In this document: positions 1 through 7,919 of the stretch, piece after piece
Position numbering within the stretch: position 1 is the first letter of the stretch
Layout: every line of letters begins with the position of its first letter
NCBI RefSeq assembly: GCF_900114635.1
Contig: NZ_FOTQ01000001.1
Span: forward strand, 1,364,001-1,428,000
Source of the DNA: Shimia aestuarii
GTDB taxonomy: Bacteria > Pseudomonadota > Alphaproteobacteria > Rhodobacterales > Rhodobacteraceae
Direction: 5' to 3'
DNA: 64,000 bases
Position numbers and translations under genes: made by a program
Notes under the pieces: generated by a model
Databases searched by the model: none
The model's input: only the letters and a program-made list of their open reading frames with translations
What the model was told of the DNA's origin: nothing

Positions 1-330
1 TAACCACACTCGGGTGTTGGTGTGCAACCAATCGGTTAAAAAGAGATGTTAACCCTACGGAAACGACACAAGGCGTCAGAAACGACACTTTTTTGCCCGA
101 AGCGTCGCTGAACGCTCGACGCCAATGGGCATCCCTCTCAAAGCACTCACCATAATCCATTGAAACCATTGAATTTCTGAAAGCTCTGAGGACACCGCCC
201 GGAATTGGCAGGTTGGCGTCGAGGCAAGGGTTTTGGGGCAATAACTGCTGAAAATTCGCCCTGAAAATGAGCAGACCCGCCGGGCATTCCAGCGGGCCGC
301 AAAGGTGTTTCTGACGCTGGAAAGCCAGTC
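1..330. other. Left-edge region without a recognisable gene
   Basis: I see no credible coding frame here. The stretch lies downstream of the minus-strand aminotransferase gene that ends at 331, so it should hold that gene's 3' untranslated region and perhaps the end of a gene further left. The only structure I see is a short direct repeat at 60-88. No clear rho-independent terminator for the aminotransferase was found. Confidence 0.5.
60..88. repeat. Direct repeat of GAAACGACAC, 19 bp apart
   Basis: The 10-mer GAAACGACAC occurs at 60-69 and again at 79-88, a start-to-start spacing of 19 bp or roughly two helical turns. It lies in non-coding DNA. It could be a pair of protein-binding half sites for a gene left of the window, but nothing else supports a function. 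Confidence 0.4.
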
Positions 331-1719
331 TTACTTGTAGAGTCCCTCGGATTTGATGCGCTCGTAAGTCTGATCCAGCGCGCGTGTGGCGCGTTCGATC
401 AGCGTGTCGATCTCGTCCGGCTGCATGACCAGCGGCGGCGAAATGATCATGCGGTCCCCGACGTGGCGCATCACCAGGTTGTTGGCAAAACAGTTCTCGC
501 GACAGATCAGGCCCACAGTGCCCGCATCAGCGGCAAAGGGCGCACGCGCCTCCTTGTTCGGGGTGAGGGCAATCGACCCCATCATGCCCACGATCTTGGC
601 TTCGCCCACAAGCGGATGATCGGTCAGCGATTCCCATTTCTTCTTGAGGTACGGCGCGGCGACGTCGCGGACATGGCCGATGATGTTTTCCTCTTCCAGG
701 ATACGCAGGTTTTCAAGCGCGACAGCCGCCGCAACGGGATGGCCCGAGTAGGTGTAGCCATGGTTGAACTCGGTCGCGCCCACGACCTCGGCCACTTCGT
801 CGCATACGATCGACCCCCCAATCGGCGCATAGCCCGAGCTGAGCCCCTTGGCGATGGTCATGATGTGCGGCTTCCACCCGACGGTCTGCGAACCGAACCA
901 GTTGCCCGTGCGCCCGAAGCCACAGATCACCTCGTCCGCGATCAGCAGGATGTCGTACTTGTCACAAATACGTTGGATTTCCGGGAAGTAGGTCTCGGGC
1001 GGGACGATCACGCCGCCTGCCCCCTGGATCGGCTCGGCGATAAAGGCCGCTACACGGTCTTCGCCCAGCTCCTCGATGGCTTTTTCAAGCTCTTGCGCGC
1101 GGGCGAGCCCGAATTCCTCGGGGGACATGTCGCCGCCTTCAGCCCACCAGTTGGGCTGGGGGATGTGATGAACATCCGGAATCGGCAGGCCGCCCTGCTG
1201 ATGCATGGGAATCATGCCACCGAGGCTCGCTCCGCCAAGGGTCGAGCCGTGATAGGCGTTCTGGCGCGAGATGATGATCTTCTTTTCCGGCTTGCCCTTG
1301 GCCGACCAGTAGTGGCGCACCATGCGGATATTGGTGTCGTTCGCCTCGGACCCCGACCCGGCATAAAACACGTGGTTCAGATCGCCCGGTGCCAGTTCCG
1401 CCAGCTTGGCCGACAGCGCGATCACCGGTGCATGGGTGGTCATGAAGAAGGTGTTGTAATAGGGCAGCTCGCGCATCTGGCGCGCGGCCACGTCGGCGAG
1501 TTCGTCGCGCCCGTAGCCGATATTCACGCACCACAGGCCCGCCATGGCATCGAGGATCTCGTTGCCCTCGCTGTCGGTCAGGGTCACGCCGCTGGCGCGC
1601 GTGATGACACGGGCCCCGCGATCAGCCAGTTCCTTCTGGTTGGAAAAGGGATGCATGTGATGCGCGGCATCCAGCGCCTGGAGTTCTGCGGTGGGCAGAT
1701 GGTTGGTGATCATGTTCAT
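331..1719 (-). CDS. spuC: Class III aminotransferase, probable putrescine-pyruvate aminotransferase
   Basis: PLP-dependent omega-aminotransferase that probably moves the amino group of putrescine to pyruvate, giving 4-aminobutanal and alanine in the cytoplasm. Recognisable family signatures include DAMAGLWCVNIGYGR near residue 60, GSGSEANDT near 120, the cofactor-phosphate region NAYHGSTLGG, the Asp of IADEVICGFGRTG and the Schiff-base Lys of IAKGLSSGYAPIGG near 285. The whole protein resembles Pseudomonas SpuC as I recall it. I chose the ATG at 1719, which is preceded by TGAGGTTCGCC; an in-frame ATG at 1731 has a poorer ribosome site. Its neighbours, a GntR regulator and a putrescine-binding protein, support polyamine catabolism. 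Taurine or beta-alanine aminotransferase activity cannot be excluded from sequence alone. Confidence 0.88.
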   Translation of the reverse strand: MNMITNHLPTAELQALDAAHHMHPFSNQKELADRGARVITRASGVTLTDSEGNEILDAMAGLWCVNIGYGRDELADVAARQMRELPYYNTFFMTTHAPVIALSAKLAELAPGDLNHVFYAGSGSEANDTNIRMVRHYWSAKGKPEKKIIISRQNAYHGSTLGGASLGGMIPMHQQGGLPIPDVHHIPQPNWWAEGGDMSPEEFGLARAQELEKAIEELGEDRVAAFIAEPIQGAGGVIVPPETYFPEIQRICDKYDILLIADEVICGFGRTGNWFGSQTVGWKPHIMTIAKGLSSGYAPIGGSIVCDEVAEVVGATEFNHGYTYSGHPVAAAVALENLRILEEENIIGHVRDVAAPYLKKKWESLTDHPLVGEAKIVGMMGSIALTPNKEARAPFAADAGTVGLICRENCFANNLVMRHVGDRMIISPPLVMQPDEIDTLIERATRALDQTYERIKSEGLYK

Positions 1720-1780
1720 GGCGAACCTCATAAAGCCGGAATCAGGGCCGCCCGAACAGGGGCAGACCGTTGCGACTCAG

Positions 1781-1797
1781 AATATGATCAAATTTTT
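1781..1797 (-). promoter_or_regulatory. Candidate GntR operator, copy B
   Basis: Read on the minus strand this site is AAAAATTTGATCATATT. It matches the site at 2595-2611 at 15 of 17 positions. It sits just upstream of the aminotransferase and overlaps the last codons of the GntR gene. The TGATCA core is palindromic. Its position in front of the likely target gene makes it a good operator candidate for the adjacent regulator; binding itself is inferred. Confidence 0.6.
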
Positions 1798-2515
1798 ATC
1801 TGTCAATCAGTTCGCCATCCAGACCCGAACTTTCCAAAGCGGCGCGCATTTGCTCCATCCCCTGAAGCACGTCCTCGCGAATGGCGTCCGCCGTCGCATC
1901 GGTATCGCCGGCCCGCAGCGCATCCAGCGCCTTCTTGTGATTGTCCGGCAGATTCTGGGTGCCCATCCGCCCACACACCACGCGCATGGAGGGGCCAAAC
2001 CGCAACCACAGACCAACCGCCACTTCTGTCAGGATCGGTGCCGCCGCGATGGAGTAGAGCTTGTCATGAAAGGCATAATTGCGTCGCAGGTAGGCACCGA
2101 CATCGCCCTGGGCAATGGCATCATCCAGCCCGTCATCAATGGCTTCGAGCGCGTTGATATCGGCCTCGCTCGCGCGAGCAGCGGCACGCGCCGCCAGCTG
2201 GGGTTCGAGCATCTCGCGCAAAAAGATAAGTTCATCAATGCCTTCAACGGTCGGCATCGGGACACAGACCCGCCGGTTGCCGCGAAATTCGAGCGCGCCT
2301 TCACTTGTCAAACGGCGAATCGCCTCGCGGATCGGCGTCATTCCCGCGCCTGTCCGTTCGATCAGGCCCTGAATTGTCACCGCTTCGCCCGGCGCCAGCT
2401 CTCCGAACAGAACGGCCTCGCGCAGTTGCTGGTAGACTTGCTGGTGAACCGGAATACGCTGTGCGTTTTCATCGCCATAGGAGGTTTTTGGCCCCGAAGA
2501 AAAACTGCCTTCCAT
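1796..2515 (-). CDS. GntR family regulator, FadR/FCD subfamily
   Basis: Transcription factor with an N-terminal winged helix (about residues 20-85, including QVYQQLREAVLFGELAPGE and TPIREAIRRLTSEGAL) and a C-terminal FCD ligand domain (about 90-225). The FCD histidines that usually hold a metal are present in NYAFHDKLY and DNHKKAL. Likely it senses a polyamine or a catabolic product and represses the flanking aminotransferase and putrescine-binding-protein genes. The start at 2515 has AGGAGG 13 nt upstream, which is rather long; in-frame ATGs at 2575 and 2608 would run into the operator-like palindrome, so I prefer the short form of 239 residues, normal for the family. The effector is inferred only from context. 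Confidence 0.85.
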   Translation of the reverse strand: MEGSFSSGPKTSYGDENAQRIPVHQQVYQQLREAVLFGELAPGEAVTIQGLIERTGAGMTPIREAIRRLTSEGALEFRGNRRVCVPMPTVEGIDELIFLREMLEPQLAARAAARASEADINALEAIDDGLDDAIAQGDVGAYLRRNYAFHDKLYSIAAAPILTEVAVGLWLRFGPSMRVVCGRMGTQNLPDNHKKALDALRAGDTDATADAIREDVLQGMEQMRAALESSGLDGELIDR

Positions 2516-2594
2516 TTGTGCGTCCGTACCTCCTGATCTGATCGCCCGCACATCATATCGGGTGTCAGTTTGCATTACCATATTGCCATATTGC

Positions 2595-2611
2595 AAAAAC
2601 TTGATCAAATT
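2595..2611 (+). promoter_or_regulatory. Candidate GntR operator, copy A
   Basis: The site is AAAAACTTGATCAAATT with a perfect TTGATCAA core. It lies between the regulator (minus strand) and the putrescine-binding-protein gene (plus strand), so one protein bound here could control both. A tandem CCATATTG pair at 2578-2593 sits next to it. The near-identical copy at 1781-1797 is what makes this more than a chance palindrome. Confidence 0.62.
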
Positions 2612-2664
2612 AATCCCACAACAGAATGGTCGGTTTCAGGCCGACCCACCAACGGGAGACCCAA

Positions 2665-3750
2665 ATGAAGAAGACCCTGATCACACTCACGGCCACCGTG
2701 GCGCTGGGGGCCATGGCCGCGCATGCGGAAGAAGTTCACGTCTACAACTGGTCGGACTATATCGACGAAGAACTGCTGACCAAGTTCGAAGAAGAAACCG
2801 GCATCAAGCTGATCTATGACGTGTTCGACAGCAACGACGTTCTCGAGACGAAAATGCTGGCGGGCAAGTCGGGCTATGATGTTGTGGTTCCCTCGGGCAC
2901 CTTCCTACAACGCCAGATCCAGGCGGGCGCATTCCAGAAACTGGACAAGTCGAAGCTGAGCAACATGGGGAACATGTGGGACGTCATCTTGGACCGCACG
3001 GCCAAGTACGACCCCAACAATGAATACTCGATCAACTACATGTGGGGCACCACCGGACTTGGCGTGAATGTCGGCAAGGTTCAGGAAGTGCTGGGCGAAG
3101 ACGCCCCGATCGGCTCGCTGGCCTTGGTGTTCGACCCGGCCAACATGGAAAAACTGGCTTCGTGCGGCGTGCATTTCCTGGATGCCCCGGACGAGATGAT
3201 CCCGGCGGCGCTGGCCTATCTGGGCGAAGACCCCAACAGCCACGACAAGGACGTGATCGCCAAGGCGGAACCGGTGCTGGAAGCCGTGCGCCCCTATATC
3301 CAGAAATTCCACAGCTCGGAATACATCAACGCGCTGGCCAATGGCGATATCTGCGTGGCCATGGGCTGGTCGGGTGACATCCTGCAGGCGCGTGACCGCG
3401 CATGGGAAGCAGAAAACGGCGTCGAGATCGCCTATAACGCACCCAGCGAAGGCGCCCTGATGTGGTTTGACCAGATGGCCATTCCGGTCGACGCACCGAA
3501 CCCGGACGCGGCGCACAAGTTCCTGAATTTCATCATGGATGCCGGCAACATGGCGGCGGCTTCGAACTATGTCTACTATGCCAACGGCAACAAGGCATCG
3601 CAGCCGATGCTGGAAGAAGATGTGATCGGCGACCCGGCGATCTATCCGGATGAGGCCACTTTGAACAACCTCTACACCACCACGCCTTATCCGCCGAAGA
3701 CCCAACGGGTCGTGACCCGGATGTGGACCAAGGTCAAATCGGGCACCTGA
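2665..3750 (+). CDS. potF: Periplasmic putrescine/polyamine-binding protein (PotF-like)
   Basis: Solute-binding protein of a polyamine ABC transporter. The first ~21 residues (MKKTLITLTATVALGAMAAHA) form a Sec signal peptide. The mature protein opens with EEVHVYNWSDYIDEELLTKF, typical of PotD/PotF proteins, and carries the later signatures SGYDVVVPSGTFLQRQ and NYMWGTTGLGVN. Length is 361 residues, normal for PotF. The ATG at 2665 follows GGGAG at a good distance. No permease or ATPase genes follow; a strong terminator comes directly after the stop, so the rest of the transporter must be encoded elsewhere. The divergent GntR gene and the aminotransferase suggest putrescine as substrate, but spermidine is possible. 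Confidence 0.9.
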   Translation: MKKTLITLTATVALGAMAAHAEEVHVYNWSDYIDEELLTKFEEETGIKLIYDVFDSNDVLETKMLAGKSGYDVVVPSGTFLQRQIQAGAFQKLDKSKLSNMGNMWDVILDRTAKYDPNNEYSINYMWGTTGLGVNVGKVQEVLGEDAPIGSLALVFDPANMEKLASCGVHFLDAPDEMIPAALAYLGEDPNSHDKDVIAKAEPVLEAVRPYIQKFHSSEYINALANGDICVAMGWSGDILQARDRAWEAENGVEIAYNAPSEGALMWFDQMAIPVDAPNPDAAHKFLNFIMDAGNMAAASNYVYYANGNKASQPMLEEDVIGDPAIYPDEATLNNLYTTTPYPPKTQRVVTRMWTKVKSGT

Positions 3751-3768
3751 TCTGACGTATCCCGGAGA

Positions 3769-3801
3769 AGCCCCGCGCAATGGCGTTGCGCGGGGCTTTT
3801 T
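3769..3801 (+). terminator. Rho-independent terminator after potF
   Basis: A 12-bp perfect stem (AGCCCCGCGCAA at 3769-3780 pairing with 3786-3797) with a 5-nt loop is followed by a run of five T. It ends potF transcription. Its last base coincides with the stop codon of the converging gene at 3801. Confidence 0.93.
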
Positions 3802-4670
3802 CATGTCGCGTCGTATAATGCGGCACGTTCGAGTTCGAGCCCCCTGGCATATTCGGGGGATCCGTGTTCCATCTTCCACTGGCAATAGGCCGCCATGCGC
3901 CAATGATAAACCGGGGCAAGGGCGCGATAGCGGGCAGTGATTTCCGGCGCGCCATAGGCCGCCAGGAATGTGTCGATTTCCTGCCCGGTGAGCGGCCCCC
4001 CGCGATAGACCTGCTGCATGGCCGGTGACAGGAAGATCGCGATATCCTCGCACGGGTCGCCGATAGCCGGGCATTGCCAGTCGATCAGGTGCAACCCGTT
4101 GTCGTTGGAAATCAGGTTTCCAGGAACGATATCCCCATGCAGAAGCACGGTGTCCCCGATTGGAGCAATGTCGCAGGCGGGCCGCAGGGACGCGGGCAAA
4201 GGGGTGTGGTTACAGGCGTCGAGAATCGCCTCGGCCTGTTGCAGAAGCGCGCGGCTGCCGTTCGCACAGGCGCGCAACCCAGCCGGAACAGCCAAACCGT
4301 GCAGGCGCCGCATCATCCGGGCCACATCACCTGTTCCCTGCCGCCAGACGGTTCCGGGGATATGGGAATACACATTGCACCGCGCGTCCGGCGTGTTCAG
4401 CGTTCCGAGCAACGCGGGCGCCAGTCCGGTCCCCCGGAGATATTCCAGAAGGTTGGCCTCGGCTTCGGGGAGGTTGGGAAACAGCGGGTTTTGCGATCGG
4501 TCCCGGTATAGTTTGAGCACGATGTCGCGATCCTGCAGGTGGCCGCGCCACGCCGCGTTCGTACGCCCGCCCGACAGCTTTTCCCACCGAACAGGGGTTT
4601 CGCCCGACAGGAGCGTGGGCAATGCGCGGCACAGGTCGGACGGCGGCGATTGGGGAAAACTGGCGGTCAT
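3801..4670 (-). CDS. APH/choline-kinase-like phosphotransferase
   Basis: Small-molecule kinase of the aminoglycoside phosphotransferase and choline/ethanolamine kinase superfamily, 289 residues. The catalytic loop HGDIVPGNLISNDNG (about residue 178) has the Brenner-type Asp and Asn, and LIDWQCPAIGDPCEDIA supplies the metal-binding Asp. The N-terminal lobe contains LSGGRTNAAWRG and the nucleotide-binding Lys of DIVLKLYRD. The natural substrate is unknown; choline, ethanolamine or thiamine are typical for housekeeping members. The gene stands alone between the potF terminator and flgD with no obvious functional link to either. Its 3' end abuts the potF terminator. Confidence 0.75.
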   Translation of the reverse strand: MTASFPQSPPSDLCRALPTLLSGETPVRWEKLSGGRTNAAWRGHLQDRDIVLKLYRDRSQNPLFPNLPEAEANLLEYLRGTGLAPALLGTLNTPDARCNVYSHIPGTVWRQGTGDVARMMRRLHGLAVPAGLRACANGSRALLQQAEAILDACNHTPLPASLRPACDIAPIGDTVLLHGDIVPGNLISNDNGLHLIDWQCPAIGDPCEDIAIFLSPAMQQVYRGGPLTGQEIDTFLAAYGAPEITARYRALAPVYHWRMAAYCQWKMEHGSPEYARGLELERAALYDAT

Positions 4671-4728
4671 GACGCTCCCGAGTAAAAGCGCCGCGCACGC
4701 TAGTCCAGTCCAAACCGCGAGGCAAGCG

Positions 4729-5412
4729 TCAGCGCGGTTCGCGCAGGGAGATCACGTCCGAAGACAGGAACTCGACCCCGCCCGAAGCGATCAGAGTCGT
4801 GCCGTAGAGGCCACCACGCGCCTCGGAAATGCGGGTATAGACATCGGCCGGATGGGTTTGCAGGACCTTGCCATTTGATCGGCTTTCGACCTCGAACCGG
4901 TAGAGGCCGGGATCGAACGGCTTGCCAGTGTCATCAACACCCTTCCAATGCAGGGGATCGCCGGTCGTGTCGATCGCGTATCTCTGAACCTCGGCCCCGT
5001 CGGCATCACGTACAATCAGGTGTGCTTCATCCGCCAGGGATTCAACGTAGGGTACCACCTCGACAGGGTTTCCGGTGAAACTGGCCGGGCCAGTAATGCG
5101 CGCTTCCATCCCGATCCAACTGGCCAGGCTGCTCATGCCCATAGCACCCATTTGCGAGGACATGAGCGTGAGGAGATCGTTGGTGAACACCTGCTGCTCA
5201 ACCGATGAGAAAGTCGCCAGCTGCACGGCATATTCGCTCGAATCCGTGGGGTTGAGCGGGTCCTGGTTGCGCATCTGGACCGACAACATGTGCAGGAAGG
5301 TTTCGAAATCCGAACTGAGCGCCGATGCGCCTTGGGCCGATTGGGTCTGTGCCGATTGGGCCGCGGTCGGCGCACCGGACGGCTGAGACGTGGCGACGGG
5401 TGAAATGGTCAT
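4729..5412 (-). CDS. flgD: Flagellar hook capping/assembly protein FlgD
   Basis: Scaffold that caps the growing hook so that FlgE subunits can polymerise. The conserved N-terminal signature is clear: DFETFLHMLSVQMRNQDPLNP followed by EYAVQLATFSSVEQQVFTND (about residues 34-80). The C-terminal half has the FlgD Ig-like/FLG hook domain, with a DDTGKPFDPGLYRFEV segment. At 227 residues it has normal length. It lies 9 nt downstream of fliK on the same strand, a classic hook-length and hook-cap pair, and is probably cotranscribed with it from the divergent promoter near 7024. A secretion signal is expected in its disordered Ala/Gln-rich N terminus. Confidence 0.95.
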   Translation of the reverse strand: MTISPVATSQPSGAPTAAQSAQTQSAQGASALSSDFETFLHMLSVQMRNQDPLNPTDSSEYAVQLATFSSVEQQVFTNDLLTLMSSQMGAMGMSSLASWIGMEARITGPASFTGNPVEVVPYVESLADEAHLIVRDADGAEVQRYAIDTTGDPLHWKGVDDTGKPFDPGLYRFEVESRSNGKVLQTHPADVYTRISEARGGLYGTTLIASGGVEFLSSDVISLREPR

Positions 5413-5421
5413 GAAAACCTC

Positions 5422-6972
5422 CTAAAGGCGAATGTCGACGCCCGCTGATGAGAGGGTGAGACGGGTTTCCGAAACGGTCCGCATCTCGGGAGCCTCGCCG
5501 GTCGGGGCGTCGTTTATTTCTGGAGAATCCTGTCCCTGCCCGCCGAATGCATTCTGTTCAAAGGTGAAGGAAACATCCTTGTACCCCTGCGCCAACAAAT
5601 CCTGCCGCAGCATGTCCTGATGACGCCGCAGCAAATCGGATGTGGCGGATGCGTCGGCTTGAATGGTCACAGAAATCGACCCGGCGGTTTCCGCCATCGC
5701 CATCCTGATCCGACCAAGCTCGGGCGGATCGAGCGTGATTTCTATCAAGTCCCGCCCGGACGAACCGAGCGCCTCTAGTACCTGGCGCACGATCACCTGC
5801 GGCGTTGGCAGAGCCACGCCCGAGGCGCGAAACTGGGACTGGGCCACGGTCTCAGGCGCGAGTGCCGACACAGACTGTGCGAGAGGGGGCGGTGCCTCTT
5901 CTGATCCGAAAGCAATCGCAAGCGAATGCGCCTCAGACGGCCCTGTCGATCGGACAAGGGCTTGGCGCAAGGGGGGCAATTCAGTGCGTGTGACAACGCC
6001 TGGCGCTGCTGCTTGTTCGCTTGGAATGGTCGCAGAAATCACAGTATGGGCCGTGGCAGAGGGCGATATGGTCTCAAAACGGGTCATTTTTGTCGACGCC
6101 CCGCTATCGCCAAGCGCCGACATGGTCGAGGTCAAAAGCTGCGGCGCGGCGACGGTTTGCGACCCTGCCGGAACATCGCCCCGGCTCTTGGCGGCTCCAC
6201 TCGGCATGTGTGGCTCTGCGCGAACTTCGATATCCTTGTTCCCTTCTGTCGGAGCGGCGTACTCCTCAGGGCGCGTGCCAGCATCCCGTCGCTTGATGTC
6301 TTGGCCGCCCTGCGCCACCTGATCGTGGCGCTGCGCTTTTGTCGTTTGCGGATCTGGCACCATCTCACCCGGCTCGGGCGTCGATATCAGCGCAGTTTCT
6401 GCGGACCGGAAATCGACGAGTTGCGAAGGTACACGGGGCGGCATGCCCGCTCCGGCCACCGAAGTTGTAGATTCGGGGCGGGGAGTCCCCCCCAGACCTT
6501 TCCGATCTGTTGCGGCCACGCGGATGGGGAGAGGTGTCTCCTGCGGAGATAATTCGACGCCATCAGAGGTGTTCTGCTGTGCCACAAATGGCGCGGGTTT
6601 CGTACGACCGGAGGTCTCCGGGCCTATGGCGCCGCCCTCCCTCAAATCATCAGGGAGCGTCGCGACATCTTTGACCGGCTTGGACAGAACGCCTGCAATG
6701 AAACCCTCTTCACGGTCATCTGCGGACTCGCCCGCAATTATTTTGTGTGTCGATTCCGGGGTGTGCGGTTGCAGCTCGGACGCAGCCTCATCAGTTTCAG
6801 AGGTCTCCGCAGTGGTCAGGTCCGCTTCTGAATCGGCAGGCAACACTTCCGATGCCATCTCATCAAAGATGGCCATGAATTGACCGGAACCGGGACCCGG
6901 TTCGATCCGGACACAGTCTCCTCTCCCGGTTCCAACACTTGATTGCAGTAATAAGACGGGCGGCGTCTGCAT
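5422..6972 (-). CDS. fliK: Flagellar hook-length control protein FliK
   Basis: Secreted ruler and substrate-specificity switch of the flagellar export gate. The first ~370 residues are Pro/Thr/Ala-rich and low in complexity, as expected for the FliK ruler. The C-terminal domain is recognisable by DLIEITLDPPELGRIRMAM and the following SVTIQADASATSDLLRRHQDMLRQDL (about residues 405-455), which contacts FlhB. Length is 516 residues. The ATG at 6972 is preceded by GGAG at suitable distance; an internal ATG at 6876 is a weaker alternative. It is the first gene of the fliK-flgD pair and is divergent from flgJ. Hook length should scale with the long disordered region. Confidence 0.92.
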   Translation of the reverse strand: MQTPPVLLLQSSVGTGRGDCVRIEPGPGSGQFMAIFDEMASEVLPADSEADLTTAETSETDEAASELQPHTPESTHKIIAGESADDREEGFIAGVLSKPVKDVATLPDDLREGGAIGPETSGRTKPAPFVAQQNTSDGVELSPQETPLPIRVAATDRKGLGGTPRPESTTSVAGAGMPPRVPSQLVDFRSAETALISTPEPGEMVPDPQTTKAQRHDQVAQGGQDIKRRDAGTRPEEYAAPTEGNKDIEVRAEPHMPSGAAKSRGDVPAGSQTVAAPQLLTSTMSALGDSGASTKMTRFETISPSATAHTVISATIPSEQAAAPGVVTRTELPPLRQALVRSTGPSEAHSLAIAFGSEEAPPPLAQSVSALAPETVAQSQFRASGVALPTPQVIVRQVLEALGSSGRDLIEITLDPPELGRIRMAMAETAGSISVTIQADASATSDLLRRHQDMLRQDLLAQGYKDVSFTFEQNAFGGQGQDSPEINDAPTGEAPEMRTVSETRLTLSSAGVDIRL

Positions 6973-7023
6973 GGACTCTCCGGGATTTCTTCCTCTGGGA
7001 ACCGCATCATGCCCTTGCTTTCC

Positions 7024-7038
7024 TTACCAATTCTTTAC
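7024..7038 (+). promoter_or_regulatory. CtrA-like box between fliK and flgJ
   Basis: TTAC-N7-TTAC, one substitution per half from the CtrA consensus TTAA-N7-TTAA. It is 47 nt before the flgJ start and 51 nt before the fliK start, so it could serve both divergent operons. It is one of five elements with the same 7-nt spacer in flagellar promoter regions of this window. Confidence 0.55.
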
Positions 7039-7085
7039 CGCTTTACGATCTGATCTGGAAAATTCAGATCAATATGGAGTCAATC

Positions 7086-7388
7086 ATGATCACGGCTTTT
7101 TCACACAGCCCTCCCCCGCACCCGACCGGTACAAATGAAGGTGCATTGCGGCAGGCCGCACAGGAACTGGAGGTCTCTTTCCTTGCAGAAATGTTGAAAT
7201 CTGCCGGGTTTGGCAAACCACGGGAAAGCTTTGGCGGCGGCGCTGGTGAAGACCAGTTCGCCTCTTTCCTGCGCAGGGAACACGCGCGCGCAATGGTTCA
7301 AGCCGGGGGCATCGGCCTCACCGAATCGTTTTATCAGGCACTGGTGGAGAGGGCAGATGAGCATGTCGGCAACACGGAAGATCTTTGA
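7086..7388 (+). CDS. flgJ: Flagellar rod-binding protein, FlgJ N-terminal domain only
   Basis: Rod-assembly factor corresponding to the N-terminal rod-binding half of enterobacterial FlgJ. The family pattern is seen in LRQAAQELEVSFLAEMLKSAG and in the C-terminal helix region FASFLRREHARAMVQAGGIGLTESFYQALV. At 100 residues it lacks the muramidase domain, as is usual in alphaproteobacteria; the wall-degrading activity is probably supplied by the lytic transglycosylase at 21108-21866. The ATG at 7086 has GGAG six nt upstream, so I rejected the longer frame that begins at 6939. It overlaps the next gene by 32 nt, which suggests translational coupling. Confidence 0.85.
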   Translation: MITAFSHSPPPHPTGTNEGALRQAAQELEVSFLAEMLKSAGFGKPRESFGGGAGEDQFASFLRREHARAMVQAGGIGLTESFYQALVERADEHVGNTEDL

Positions 7389-7713
7389 GACCCTGGATGC
7401 GCTTCTGGAAGAAGAGCGCACCGCCCTGATCGAAGGAAACCTTGAAGCACTGCAGCATCTGGTAAAGCGCAAGGAGCTTTTGTTCGACAAGTTGTCCAAG
7501 TTGGACGGCAAGCCGGAATCCGAACTGGCAGCGCTGCGGGAAAAGACGTTGCGGAACCAGGCGCTGCTGGACGCGGCGCTTGCCGGTATCAGGTCGGTCG
7601 CGGATCGCATCCAGAAACTCGGACGGGTCCGGCAGTCGCTGGATACCTACGATGAAAACGGGCGGCGCCTGTCTGTTTCGACAGTCCGCAGCAAGATCGA
7701 GAAAAGGGCCTAG
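7357..7713 (+). CDS. flgN: FlgN-like flagellar export chaperone
   Basis: Short, almost wholly helical protein of 118 residues with heptad-like patterns throughout (FETLDALLEEERTALIEGNLEALQHLVKRKELL), typical of FlgN, the chaperone for the hook-filament junction proteins FlgK and FlgL. The C-terminal third contains DENGRR, a short motif reminiscent of FlgN-type tails. The ATG at 7357 follows GGAGAGGG; another at 7363 is possible. It overlaps flgJ, so the two form an operon. Its clients flgK and flgL are in this window at 31-33.5 kb. Assignment rests on size, helicity and position rather than on strong residues. Confidence 0.68.
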   Translation: MSMSATRKIFETLDALLEEERTALIEGNLEALQHLVKRKELLFDKLSKLDGKPESELAALREKTLRNQALLDAALAGIRSVADRIQKLGRVRQSLDTYDENGRRLSVSTVRSKIEKRA

Positions 7714-7755
7714 AAACGGATTTGTTTCAAATGCCCGGAAAACGAATTGGCGGGC

Positions 7756-7770
7756 TTAGCACTCCGTTAG
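7756..7770 (+). promoter_or_regulatory. CtrA-like box upstream of flagellin
   Basis: TTAG-N7-TTAG, 150 nt before the fliC start. The 7-nt spacer matches the CtrA box, with one substitution in each half. The long distance to the start codon implies a leader of 100 nt or more if the promoter lies just downstream. Confidence 0.5.
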
Positions 7771-7857
7771 CACATCGAACGACATGGTAGTCCCGCATCC
7801 GAAAGGGTGGCACCGATCCCGGCTCGGGACGGTATTCGTCAGAAAGACGGGTCGTGA

Positions 7858-7873
7858 GCGCCCTTCGGGGCGC
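7858..7873 (+). promoter_or_regulatory. UUCG-tetraloop hairpin in the flagellin mRNA leader
   Basis: A perfect 6-bp GC stem, GCGCCC at 7858-7863 and GGGCGC at 7868-7873, closes a TTCG loop with a C-G closing pair, the extra-stable tetraloop class. GAG and CTC flank it and could extend the stem with one bulged base. It lies 46 nt before the fliC ATG, in a leader of about 200 nt. In Caulobacter, FlbT acts on the flagellin mRNA leader, and flbT lies just downstream here, so this hairpin is a candidate target. Confidence 0.6.
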
Positions 7874-7919
7874 ACTCTAGCAACCGGCGCAAAGCGCCGA
7901 ACACTTCAAGGGAAATGCC

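Noticed and set aside
463..2157. A 564-codon plus-strand frame across the aminotransferase and GntR genes
   Set aside because: It spans two clear minus-strand genes and their gap, with no domain match.
7807..7830. Sigma-54 promoter for flagellin from the TGGCAC at about 7808
   Set aside because: The -12 element (TTGC) is absent at the required spacing.
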